A stretch of 64,000 bases of DNA, from NCBI GenBank assembly GCA_004124875.1, contig SCKJ01000006.1, positions 186,001-250,000 of the forward strand, in the 5' to 3' direction. The DNA comes from Fidelibacterota bacterium. GTDB taxonomy: Bacteria > Fidelibacterota > Marinisomatia > SCGC-AAA003-L08 > TS1B11. The notes beneath the pieces are model-generated. The model saw only the letters and a list, made by a program, of their open reading frames with translations. It was not told where the DNA came from and ran no database searches. This document shows, one piece after another, positions 36,465-44,196 of the stretch (the first letter of the stretch is position 1; every line of letters starts with the position of its first letter). A program made the translations under genes and the position numbers.

Positions 36465-37247
36465 TCAGAGGCCGTACATCACCGTGGCTGTACGGCCTAT
36501 ATATTGGATCGCAACCGAACGGCCCTTCAGCCCGCACCTCCGTAACGGGGACAGGTCAAATTTTAGCCTTTTTGCCAAATAAGCCTTGCAGGCATCGCCA
36601 TTACCCTCATGAATGACATTTATAACCAGAGGGGATGAATAGGTCGATTGGGGAGGGCAAGTGCCGACCAGGTAAAAATCATGCACTTTGCAGCCTCCGC
36701 CGTACCGGACAGGAACTATCAGGGTGTCGCCAGCAACCCACATGGGGCTCCATTCATCAAGACCGGTCAAACGGGAGACATAGTTACTGTAGCTGTCGGT
36801 ATCAAAGAGGTTGATGGTCCCTTCAAGCCATGGCTCCATCACTTCGATTCTCACCAGGTAATCTTCAGCAGGGATGGAGACGCCTGAATTGGCTGCCGGG
36901 GGCCCAACACCGAGCAGAGAGATGCGGTATCCCAGCGTATCGAAAGTGCCGGGGGAAAATAATTCATCCCAATTGCTGCCGAGAAGGAAATCAGCCTTAA
37001 CGTCCATCTCGAAGTAAAGCGACAGCCGCACAATAACCTGTCCTCCGTAAATGCAATCCACATCAGCAGGACAACGCGAGTCCTCCTCCACACTGACGAA
37101 AGTGATCTCCAGCCCCGAGTCGTCGAGGATAGCGAATTCGCCCTGAGACAACTCGAACGGCGTGTCGAGCTGCACCGTACCGGTCCACGAATCATCCGAC
37201 TCGCAGGCAGATAATGACAATGCTATCAGAAGCGCCAGTTTCCGCAT
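36465..37247 (-). CDS. Tandem lipoprotein paralogue 1 (SRCPADxxC motif)
   Basis: Lipoprotein of 260 residues with signal MRKLALLIALSLSAC (lipid Cys15). The first 130 residues share a domain with the next two genes: an EITFVSVEEDSRCPADVDC block and GYRISLLGVGPP. The conserved DSRCP..(D/E)C motif with two Cys suggests a disulphide or metal site and occurs in many short secreted proteins of unknown role. A second half, unique to this copy, has four more Cys (CKVHD, CPPQ, CKAY, CGLKG). Function unknown. Confidence 0.7.
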   Translation of the reverse strand: MRKLALLIALSLSACESDDSWTGTVQLDTPFELSQGEFAILDDSGLEITFVSVEEDSRCPADVDCIYGGQVIVRLSLYFEMDVKADFLLGSNWDELFSPGTFDTLGYRISLLGVGPPAANSGVSIPAEDYLVRIEVMEPWLEGTINLFDTDSYSNYVSRLTGLDEWSPMWVAGDTLIVPVRYGGGCKVHDFYLVGTCPPQSTYSSPLVINVIHEGNGDACKAYLAKRLKFDLSPLRRCGLKGRSVAIQYIGRTATVMYGL

Positions 37248-37253
37248 GTCGCT

Positions 37254-37673
37254 CTACTCCTTAATCACCCACATCAGCGCGATAAAGTCTTCTTCAGGAA
37301 TTTTATCTCCAAAATTAGCGGGAGGTGGCTCAATACCCAGCAGCGAGATGCGATGGCCTAAAAGGTTAGCGCTACTAGAGAATTTATTGCTGTAATTAGG
37401 GGTGCCTAGTACAAGTCTTCCGCCATTATCGCCTTCGTCCAAGTCTAGTAGCACGACCACCTGTCCGTACTGCCAATCACACTCCATGTCAGCGGGACAG
37501 CGAGAATCTTCATTGACTCGTATAAATGATATTTCCAACCCTGTCTGTTCCAATACAAATGTAGAATCAAACGGGAGTTTGAACTGCTTATCAAGTAGTG
37601 CCTCGTTGCCAGCTAAGTGAGAGTGCTCGCAGCCGCCAAGGGTCAGCGCTATGATGAGTGCTAATTTCCGCAA
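37254..37673 (-). CDS. Tandem lipoprotein paralogue 2 (SRCPADxxC motif)
   Basis: Lipoprotein of 139 residues, signal MRKLALIIALTLGGC (Cys15) nearly identical to that of the neighbour. It carries EISFIRVNEDSRCPADMEC and GHRISLLGIEPPP, and ends where paralogue 1 continues into its extra domain. It is seven bases upstream of paralogue 1 on the same strand. Base composition is lower in GC than mutM beside it. Function unknown. Confidence 0.72.
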   Translation of the reverse strand: MRKLALIIALTLGGCEHSHLAGNEALLDKQFKLPFDSTFVLEQTGLEISFIRVNEDSRCPADMECDWQYGQVVVLLDLDEGDNGGRLVLGTPNYSNKFSSSANLLGHRISLLGIEPPPANFGDKIPEEDFIALMWVIKE

Positions 37674-37679
37674 TACGAA

Positions 37680-38111
37680 CTACAGTTCCTGTAGTTCAAT
37701 GGTTACCACATAGTCTTCATCAGGGATCGTCTTATCGGATTTTCCCCGCGCCGGATCGACACCTAAAATTGAGATGCGGTAACCAAACATTTCTACATTG
37801 GGATTTTCGCTGGTAGTAAAATGCCAACTGCGCAGCTTAATCGTCGTCTACTCTCCCGCGTCAGTTTCAAGCTCCAGCTCAATATCGACAGACCCCTGAA
37901 TGACGCATCTGTAATCTGTCGGGCATCGTGAATCAATCAACTCCCCCGAAAATGTGATTTGCAGCCCCTCGCCCTCAACGGTGGCGATGCCGTTAAATGG
38001 CAGTGCGAACGGCACATCGAGCTGCACCGCGCCGGTCCACGGATCCACGGTGGGTTCGTTAACGGAACATGCGCCCAGGCCCAAAAACATTATCAATCCC
38101 AGAATCCTCAC
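37680..38111 (-). pseudogene. Tandem lipoprotein paralogue 3, interrupted by an in-frame TAG
   Basis: Signal MRILGLIMFLGLGAC (Cys15), then LQITFSGELIDSRCPTDYRC as in the neighbours. The frame stops at TAG 37848-37850, but continues in the same frame with no other stop to TAG 37680-37682. The downstream part keeps the family's second block (MFGYRISILGVDPARG) and DEDYVVTIELQEL, aligning with EDYLVRIEVME of paralogue 1. So the 143-codon gene is intact apart from one nonsense codon. Confidence 0.75.
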
Positions 38112-38181
38112 GTCGCTCTACTCCTTTGTGTGAAGAGGCAATATATTCAATCGGTCCGGCAATTGCAAATCATACCCATTG

Positions 38182-39135
38182 ATGCGATCCATCCCGGCAC
38201 GGCACACTATGACCCCACCGTCACCTCAACCCTCCCACCAGACCAAAGTCCCGGCCAGCGCCATCGTCCTGTTCGGCTCTCTTTTGGCCTCGACATCCGT
38301 GCTCTGGATCCGCTCGCTGCCGCCCATGTCGCCGCTGATGGTCGGCTTTGTCCGGGCCGCCGGGGCCGCGCTGGTGCTCATGCCGTGGTTTATCGCCCAC
38401 GTGCGACGGGACAAGCCGGCCTTGCGCGATTTCAGGTATTCGGCCCTCGCGGGAGTCGCCCTGGGTCTGCATTTCGGCGCCTGGATCGCCTCCCTGGCCT
38501 ATACCACTGTGGCGCAATCGGTGCTGTTGGTCACCATCCATCCCCTGTTTATTATCGTCATTTCGGTGTTCCTGCTGCGGCGGAGCGTGGCCCGCAACCA
38601 GGTGCTGGGGGCCGTGATAGCCACGGCGGGGATCGTCATTATTCAGCTGCTGGCGGGGGGCGAGGCCATGGCCGCCTTCCCCGGAGCTCGACCGGCGCTG
38701 GGCAACCTGTTGGCCCTGTCCGGGGGGTTTTTCGCAGCCATCTATTTTCTGCTGGGGCAGGCAGCCCGGCGGTCTCTACGCACGGTGCCGCACGTGGTGG
38801 TCGCCTTCGCATTCGCGGCGGTCACGCTCTACCTGCTGGCCATGCTGTCGGGCGACACAGACCTGCCCACTAGCGGCAGGGCGTGGATGTTCCTCGCGCT
38901 GCTGGTCCTGCTACCCACGGTCGGGGGGCACACCCTGTTTAACTGGGGCATCCGGCACATTGGCGCGCCCATGGTTTCGCTGATGGGGCTGCTGGAACCT
39001 GTGGGCGCGGCCGGGCTGGCGCTGCTGTTTCTCGGAGAGCCACTGGGCTGGGCAACGCTGCTTGGCGGCGCTGTCATTCTGGCGGGGCTGGGGATGGCGC
39101 TGGGCGGGGGCAGGGGCAGGGGAAGTAGCAGTTAG
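38182..39135 (+). CDS. EamA/DMT-superfamily transporter
   Basis: Integral membrane exporter of the drug/metabolite type with ten hydrophobic helices arranged as two EamA repeats (about residues 20-150 and 165-300). Helix 1 starts at VPASAIVLFGSLLAS; the second repeat begins near NLLALSGGFFAAIYFLLG. Substrate unknown; amino acid export is common in this family. The start is uncertain: TTG 38179, ATG 38182 and ATG 38209 are all in frame and none has a clear ribosome binding site. Confidence 0.85.
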   Translation: MRSIPARHTMTPPSPQPSHQTKVPASAIVLFGSLLASTSVLWIRSLPPMSPLMVGFVRAAGAALVLMPWFIAHVRRDKPALRDFRYSALAGVALGLHFGAWIASLAYTTVAQSVLLVTIHPLFIIVISVFLLRRSVARNQVLGAVIATAGIVIIQLLAGGEAMAAFPGARPALGNLLALSGGFFAAIYFLLGQAARRSLRTVPHVVVAFAFAAVTLYLLAMLSGDTDLPTSGRAWMFLALLVLLPTVGGHTLFNWGIRHIGAPMVSLMGLLEPVGAAGLALLFLGEPLGWATLLGGAVILAGLGMALGGGRGRGSSS

Positions 39136-39206
39136 CAGGGTCGGTGGCAGTAGCAGTAGCAGGGGCGGTGGCAGTTAGGTTTCAGGATGATTCATAAAGA
39201 GAATTG
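39136..39206. repeat. GCAGTAGCAG/GGTGGCAG low-complexity tract
   Basis: Directly after the transporter stop, short imperfect units AGCAGTTAGCAGGG, GTGGCAGTAGCAGTAGCAGGGGC, followed by a plain spacer up to the dispersed repeat. No ORF of interest. Confidence 0.5.
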
Positions 39207-39326
39207 TCATTGCGAGGGAGGCACGGTTGCGAGCCGTAGTGAGCCTGTCCTGAGCCTGCCGAAGGATGGCAATCTATAACGGTCTGGATCGCCACATCCC
39301 GCATGTGCGGGATTCGCGAAGACAGG
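39207..39326 (+). repeat. Dispersed intergenic repeat, copy 1
   Basis: Runs from TCATTGCGAGG to AAGACAGG. It contains a perfect palindrome, ATCCCGCA-TG-TGCGGGAT (39296-39313), and the internal words GGCAATCT and GATCGCCACATC. Its reverse complement matches a second copy at 60010-60103 along most of its length. This looks like the family of short noncoding repeats carrying 'cattgcgag' and 'ggcaatc' ends that occurs between genes in many bacterial genomes. Confidence 0.65.
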
Positions 39327-39375
39327 CGGGAGGGTTTCAGGAGGGGTAGCGGGCGGCGGCAGAACTTGGAACTTA

Positions 39376-39537
39376 TCAGGTGGCGAGAATCAGCATCGAC
39401 AGGGCGGCTCCGAGGAAACATACCAGGAAGAGGGCCACGCGATTTCGCAGGGTTCGGCGCTGCCAGCGCGCCTGTTCAGCATGGTGCGCATCGGACTGCC
39501 GGGCGTACGCGGTTCTGGTCATGGGCATGGCTTCCAT
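39376..39537 (-). CDS. Possible small membrane protein (53 residues)
   Basis: Open frame starting MEAMPMTRTAYARQSDAHH, a basic and polar amphipathic N-terminal half followed by a single C-terminal transmembrane helix VALFLVCFLGAALSMLILAT at the very end. The frame ends in TGA 39376-39378. GGAAG before the second and third Met could be the ribosome binding site. It lies downstream of glutamate dehydrogenase on the same strand. No family recognised; the call rests on the tail-anchored organisation only. Confidence 0.4.
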   Translation of the reverse strand: MEAMPMTRTAYARQSDAHHAEQARWQRRTLRNRVALFLVCFLGAALSMLILAT

Positions 39538-39625
39538 CTTGAAGCCATGTTACGGCCAGTTCTCCTGCAAAAAGGTGCGGGGGGTCACATACCAAAGCGA
39601 AATGTGATCTAAAGCAAAAAACGGG

Positions 39626-40888
39626 CTACAGCCTGATGTAACCCCTGGCTTTTGACGCCTCATAGACCCGCCTCAGGGCCAGGCCGAAACTGGCCTGCCG
39701 CAAAGTCACCTTGTTTTCCTTGGCGAACTCCAGGACTTGCGCGAAACCGCCGCCGAGTATGCGCTGCAGCTCCTCCGACACACGCTCGGCATTCCAGGCG
39801 AACTGCTGGATATTCTGCACCCACTCGAAGTAGCTCACGGTGACGCCGCCGGCATTGGCGATGAGGTCGGGGATAATCTCGACGCCGGCCTTCAGCAGAA
39901 TTTCCTCGCCGTCGGAAGTAACGGGATGGTTGGCAGCCTCAACCACCACTTTGGCGTTGATCTGCCCGGCGTTTTCTGAAGTGATCACGCCCCCCAGCGC
40001 CGCCGGAACGAGATAATCGCATTTTTGCAGCAAAATTTCATCGCTGTTCAGCTCATCCGACAACTCGAAACCGGCCACTGTGCCAGTCTTGGCCACATAC
40101 TGCATGAGCGCCTCGATATCGAGCCCCTTGTCGTTGCGGATAGCCCCTTTAATATCGTTCACGGCAATGACCTTGGCTCCCTTATCCACGAAATGGAAGG
40201 CCGCGAATGAGCCCACGTTACCGAATCCCTGCACCACCACGGTGGCCCCTTCCAGCGACAGGCCGTTATCCCGGGCCCACTGGCCGGTCACAATAACGAC
40301 CCCCTTGCCCGTGGCGTCCTCGCGGCCCAGCGAGCCACCCAGCGACAGCGGTTTGCCGGTCACCACCGCCGGCGTGTGCCCATTCATTTTGCCATAGGCC
40401 GCCATGGCCCAGCCCATCACTTTGGCGTTGGTGCCCATGTCGGGGGCGGGTATGTCGCGGCTGGGTCCCAAAATCATGGCCAACCGGGAAAAAAATATGG
40501 TGGTCAGGTCGTACAGCTCGCTCTCGGAGAGCGTGCTGGGATCGCAGGCCACGCCGCCCTTGGCCCCGCCAAATGGTATATTGACGAGCGCCGTCTTCCA
40601 GGTCATCAGCGATGCGAGGGCCCGCACTTCTTCCAAATCGACATGGGGATGGTACCGTATGCCACCCTTATAAGGACCACGCGCCGCGTTATGCTGTACC
40701 CGGTAACCGCTGAAATGCCGCAGGTGCGAATTGCTGAATATGGGAATCTGCACCTGTATCTCGCGATAAGGCGCCTTCAGCAGCGACATGGCCTCAGCCG
40801 GCACGCCAGCCAGGTCGGCGGCTTCATCAAGCCGGGCATTGACCTCATCGAAAGGGGATTGGCCCGCACTGTCTTTGGCTGTGCTCAT
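39626..40888 (-). CDS. gdhA: Glutamate dehydrogenase (Glu/Leu/Phe/Val family)
   Basis: NAD(P)-dependent oxidative deamination of glutamate to 2-oxoglutarate and ammonia, or the reverse. It has 420 residues, the hexameric GDH length. Glutamate-binding Lys in TWKTALV (98), catalytic Lys110 in PFGGAKGG, and the substrate-binding region PAPDMGTN near 157. The Rossmann domain carries VVQGFGNVGSFA near 223. Cofactor preference is not clear from sequence. It fits the amino acid catabolism theme of the window. Confidence 0.95.
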   Translation of the reverse strand: MSTAKDSAGQSPFDEVNARLDEAADLAGVPAEAMSLLKAPYREIQVQIPIFSNSHLRHFSGYRVQHNAARGPYKGGIRYHPHVDLEEVRALASLMTWKTALVNIPFGGAKGGVACDPSTLSESELYDLTTIFFSRLAMILGPSRDIPAPDMGTNAKVMGWAMAAYGKMNGHTPAVVTGKPLSLGGSLGREDATGKGVVIVTGQWARDNGLSLEGATVVVQGFGNVGSFAAFHFVDKGAKVIAVNDIKGAIRNDKGLDIEALMQYVAKTGTVAGFELSDELNSDEILLQKCDYLVPAALGGVITSENAGQINAKVVVEAANHPVTSDGEEILLKAGVEIIPDLIANAGGVTVSYFEWVQNIQQFAWNAERVSEELQRILGGGFAQVLEFAKENKVTLRQASFGLALRRVYEASKARGYIRL

Positions 40889-40915
40889 CTATGACTCCAG
40901 ATTAAAATTTAATGT

Positions 40916-41128
40916 TCAGGGATTTTCAGCCTGATTGGGTTTTTCCGTCTGGCAGTAGATGCAGACCAGCCCCAGCTGCACGTGAAACCCGCACTCGGGA
41001 CAATCCCAAGGGTCCATGGTTGCGTCCGTGATGTCCGGTTCCTCGCGATTGGCTTGGTAGCTGCGCATCGTAGCGACGCCAAAATACATGATAATAAGGA
41101 CTATTGCCACGAAAATGACGCCGTTCAT
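40916..41128 (-). CDS. Small membrane protein with zinc ribbon
   Basis: Seventy residues: an N-terminal transmembrane helix VIFVAIVLIIMYFGVA, a basic linker RSYQANREEPD and a C-terminal zinc ribbon with Cys-x2-Cys pairs (CPECGF and CIYCQ). Function unknown; such proteins can be membrane-anchored metal or RNA/protein binding modules. It overlaps the upstream unknown gene (41125-41610) by ATGA and is probably co-expressed with it. Confidence 0.68.
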   Translation of the reverse strand: MNGVIFVAIVLIIMYFGVATMRSYQANREEPDITDATMDPWDCPECGFHVQLGLVCIYCQTEKPNQAENP

Positions 41129-41610
41129 GCTGGCCTGACCAGGGCGCCGAATCCTGCTGGATAACCGGCCTCGATCTCCTCCCAGCTGTACAGTGGAGAC
41201 CTTTTGATTGTCAGCTCCTGCCCCTTCCTCTTCACTTCAATGACACCTTTGATATCAAACAGCTGGGCTATGAACGGATAGGCGCGACTCTGCTTAAACC
41301 CCTCAACAACCAGCAGCGTGTCAAGCGGTTCAGGGGCCGTGTATACCCGGCGCGGTTCGCCCAAATCCGGTTCCTGCCAGGCCAGTTTTCCCCAACCGCT
41401 GCCGGCCAGCGAGGTCTTGGCAAATTCGATAAACGCTCGCCAATCGTAGCCGGCCTTGTAAGTGCGGAACCTGACCCGGTGGCGCATCAGGTGGATATCC
41501 GACAGGGTCTGGTAACCGAACAGGGGCTGCAGCCAATCCGGCGCCTGCGCAGCGTGGCTGCGGTCATACTTTTCCGCCATCTCATCGGTGAGGTGAGCTT
41601 TTAAGTGCAA
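41125..41610 (-). CDS. Conserved-looking protein of unknown function
   Basis: Soluble protein of 161 residues, not recognised. It has mixed alpha/beta content with GYQTLSDIHLMRHRVRF, a Trp-rich middle (YDWRAFIEFAKTSLAGSGWGKLAW) and a C-terminal LYSWEEIEAGYPAGFGALV. The start may be Met1 or Met11 (MAEKYDRSHA). It is upstream of the zinc-ribbon membrane protein with a 4-base overlap. Confidence 0.6.
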   Translation of the reverse strand: MHLKAHLTDEMAEKYDRSHAAQAPDWLQPLFGYQTLSDIHLMRHRVRFRTYKAGYDWRAFIEFAKTSLAGSGWGKLAWQEPDLGEPRRVYTAPEPLDTLLVVEGFKQSRAYPFIAQLFDIKGVIEVKRKGQELTIKRSPLYSWEEIEAGYPAGFGALVRPA

Positions 41611-41760
41611 GAGCAGGAAAACCGGGTTAACCGGCTGCTCGAATGCCGCCGGGACGGGCCCGCTGACAGCTGACCCATCGGCATTAATGTGTGAGGGGTG
41701 TGCTGCTTCGCCGAACGTGCAATAATCTCCCTTCAGCCGAGGTTGGAGATGGGCACCGGA

Positions 41761-42192
41761 CTACTGATGCAAGCGAGCCGCGACGCCCTGCATGGCACGT
41801 TTGAACTTATCGACCTGGTTTTGAGTGTGAAACAGATCATCCAACGGATGGTTAACATCATGCAAATAGACATCCTCTCCCAGGTCGAGCAAAAATGTCG
41901 ACTCAACTTTCAGCTGGTAGTCACGAAGGATTTCTTTGGCGATATCCTTCTGGCGCAGGTAGTTGATATAAAACTTCACGTAGCCATCTGTCGTCAAGTT
42001 AAACAGTGGCAACAGTCCGTTATCAGAGCGCGCCTTGAATGTGATCAGGCCCGTCTCCTCGCCCCGGCCCCAGGCGGTGACGTCGGCTTCCTTCACGGTA
42101 AACCGAACCAGGTCTTCCAACACGTTCACGACATGCGCCGGACACTGTTCCCTGGCATGTTTGACAAAGGATACTGGATTCCACTTAGCCAT
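41761..42192 (-). CDS. Protein of unknown function
   Basis: Soluble protein of 143 residues from the likely start MAKWNPVSFVKHAREQ; the longer frame starts 30 bases upstream. It has an acidic, aromatic-rich alpha/beta pattern with TVKEADVTAWGRGEETGLITF and FKRAMQGVAARLHQ at the C terminus. No family recognised. It is separated from the neighbours by 150 and 210 bases, in which nothing else was seen. Confidence 0.55.
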   Translation of the reverse strand: MAKWNPVSFVKHAREQCPAHVVNVLEDLVRFTVKEADVTAWGRGEETGLITFKARSDNGLLPLFNLTTDGYVKFYINYLRQKDIAKEILRDYQLKVESTFLLDLGEDVYLHDVNHPLDDLFHTQNQVDKFKRAMQGVAARLHQ

Positions 42193-42401
42193 GTTCGTTT
42201 CCCACGATTGGATCTCCTCCACGGCGGGCAGAAGGCGCCGGAATAGCCCGCGCCACGGCCCTGACGGGTAAAAACTGAGGTTGGAATTTAATAACGGGGC
42301 GACCCTTTGACAGAGCCAAATATCCTTCAGGCCGGGTAAAAGAAGAAATTAAAGCAAAAAACGGCGGGGCAGGGCAACCCAACCCCGCCGAAATCGAAGA
42401 T

Positions 42402-42788
42402 TCAGTTAGCGTCGTTCCCCTTTACCAGGAAATAGATGCCCATCGTGAATATGAACAGTTGCAACTCCACCCCCTGCTCAGCCCGCAAGACGCCATTCCA
42501 GCCATTTTGAATATGCATCATAAGAATGGCCCCCGTCATAACGGTGGCAATGATGAGCCCGGCAATACGGGTGAAGATATCTCGGCTCGCTCCCCCGGCG
42601 ATGATCAAAGATCCGGCGGTCAGTTCCATCACGGCCAGTAAGTAGACCATCATCAGGGGCATACCCATCATATTTGCCATCATTTCCGCATCGGGAAATT
42701 TGGTGGCCCCATGGTACAGAAAAATCGCGCCCAGTGAAAGGCGGGGCAGCCAATGCACGATGTTCGCATAGCGGTTAAGAAATTCCAT
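42402..42788 (-). CDS. DoxX-family membrane protein
   Basis: Four hydrophobic helices over 128 residues with the family start LPRLSLGAIFLYHGATKF. DoxX proteins are small quinone-related or redox-linked membrane subunits; members work with thiol/disulphide enzymes. A good ribosome binding site AGGAG lies before the ATG. The next gene upstream on the same strand encodes a CxxC thioredoxin-like protein, in keeping with a redox role. Confidence 0.88.
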   Translation of the reverse strand: MEFLNRYANIVHWLPRLSLGAIFLYHGATKFPDAEMMANMMGMPLMMVYLLAVMELTAGSLIIAGGASRDIFTRIAGLIIATVMTGAILMMHIQNGWNGVLRAEQGVELQLFIFTMGIYFLVKGNDAN

Positions 42789-42810
42789 ACTTGTTTCTCC
42801 TGGTTATGTG

Positions 42811-43107
42811 TTAAGAATCTGCTGACAATCCAAAGCGCTCACGTTCCACTTGAATCCGCTCCATCAGCCTCCGGACCGGATATACTCCGTACCGCCACAG
42901 ATTGTTGCCGATATACGTGGCCGGGACAATCACGCCCTGCGCAAACGCCGGCAAATCGTCGGTCGTCAGATTCACCTGTTTAATGATAACTCCGGCGCCG
43001 GATGAACTGGGTTCGAGATCTTTTACCAGTACGGCACATGCCTCACAGTCATCTCGAATGATCAATGTAACGGTAACAGTTGAGGGGACAGGCTTGCCTG
43101 CAGGCAT
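42811..43107 (-). CDS. Small thioredoxin-fold protein with CEAC motif
   Basis: Ninety-eight residues. Strand one is TVTLIIRDDCEAC with Cys21 and Cys24, followed by a helix, and the cis-Pro strand is GVIVPATYI near residue 62. This is the glutaredoxin-like core. It lacks a signal peptide, so it is probably cytoplasmic. Precise partner unknown; it lies just upstream of doxX on the same strand and is likely co-transcribed. Confidence 0.72.
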   Translation of the reverse strand: MPAGKPVPSTVTVTLIIRDDCEACAVLVKDLEPSSSGAGVIIKQVNLTTDDLPAFAQGVIVPATYIGNNLWRYGVYPVRRLMERIQVERERFGLSADS

Positions 43108-43218
43108 GGGTAAGTATAGGCCCGCAACCCCTCGGGTATCTGTCTTGAAGCAGACAGTTGCCGTTCCCGTCGATAACCGCTGACAGCAGAGGCAAAACTT
43201 GCATGGAAGAGGACAAAA

Positions 43219-43905
43219 TCATCCCAGGGATTCCAGTTCAGCCAGGTTGGAAACGCGCAAAAACTGGCGGCTGTAATCGATCTTCTCCTCGGTCTTCAAT
43301 TCGTTCAGGATGGCGTTAACCGTCTGTCTGCTGGTGGCCGTGAGCTCGGCAATATCCTGATGGGTGAGGAACGGCCGCACTTCCCAAATATCGATCAGCT
43401 CCTTGCCAAAGGACCGGATATACTGGCTCAAAAACCCAACGACCCTTTGGCGGGCATCCTTGAAGACCAGATCTTCAATTTTTGACTCCACCTTGCGCAT
43501 GCGCTCGCCAATATACACATGGACCCGCCGGCTCAGGGCGTTGTTCTTTTCCAGCAGTCCCTGGAATGTATCTTTATCCATGGCGCAGACGGTGGCGTCT
43601 TCGACCACTTCGGCAATATTCTCATGAGTCGACTGACCCAGTATAGCCGATTCACCGAAAATTTCGCCGGGTCCAATCAATGCCAGGGTTACGGTTTGGC
43701 CATCGGGCGATATGCGCGATATCTTGATTTTCCCCTGCTTGAGCATGTAAATGGTGTTGGATGACTCCTCCGGGAAATAGATGACTTCGCGTTTACGCGT
43801 CGTGTCCATGCGGCTCACGTTGGCGATTTCTATCAGCGTGGACTCATCCAGCTCCTTAAACAGGTTGAAATTCTGCAAAAACCATAGTTTGGTTTTCTCA
43901 GCCAT
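43219..43905 (-). CDS. Crp/Fnr-family transcription regulator
   Basis: A cyclic-nucleotide-binding fold (about residues 15-130; GPGEIFGESAILG near 80) followed by a helix-turn-helix with HQDIAELTATSRQTVNAIL near 180. There is no Fnr-type Cys cluster at the N terminus, so the signal is not a 4Fe-4S centre. It faces the opposite strand from cstA, with a 291-base promoter region between them; CstA genes are controlled by Crp in enteric bacteria, so regulation of the neighbour is possible. Confidence 0.88.
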   Translation of the reverse strand: MAEKTKLWFLQNFNLFKELDESTLIEIANVSRMDTTRKREVIYFPEESSNTIYMLKQGKIKISRISPDGQTVTLALIGPGEIFGESAILGQSTHENIAEVVEDATVCAMDKDTFQGLLEKNNALSRRVHVYIGERMRKVESKIEDLVFKDARQRVVGFLSQYIRSFGKELIDIWEVRPFLTHQDIAELTATSRQTVNAILNELKTEEKIDYSRQFLRVSNLAELESLG

Positions 43906-44028
43906 TATACGGTTCCCAAGTCCATGCTGATCCCTCTGCGCATATTATATACGAGGGTTCCCGTTAAAGTGCGCGCTTCTCTCTCCGTGCCGGAAAAATT
44001 AATGGTTTGGCGGAAGGTAATTCACTGA

Positions 44029-44105
44029 CCGCGTGGTCTACAACCGGAACTTTAACTATATGTTCCGGGCTATGAGACAAATTGACTGCCCGCCAGACCA
44101 CGCGG
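44029..44105. promoter_or_regulatory. Nested inverted repeats between crp-like and cstA
   Basis: Outer arms CCGCGTGGTCT (44029-44039) and AGACCACGCGG (44095-44105) enclose inner arms CCGGAAC (44044-44050) and GTTCCGG (44062-44068). Both arm pairs are perfect. Such a nested structure could be a leader hairpin or an operator pair. The remainder of the 43906-44196 gap is unremarkable, apart from the cstA ribosome binding site at 44181-44188. Confidence 0.55.
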
Positions 44106-44196
44106 GCTTTGCCAATCCATGGGAAATATGGGTAAACTGCCGCAGTCACGCACTGCACGGCGGGTAACCGGCGAGTATTAAGAAGGAGGCGCGGCC

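Noticed and set aside
30108-38111. Amber codon recoded as an amino acid in this organism
   Set aside because: Many conserved genes here (lspA, xer, hpf, PhoU, TPR protein, GT4) end in TAG, and the in-frame TAGs are confined to accessory genes. A local decay or sequence error explains the data better.
39303-39607. Overlapping plus-strand ORFs near 39.4 kb
   Set aside because: Both run through a repeat and the opposite-strand small membrane frame, with Arg-rich translations and no ribosome binding site.
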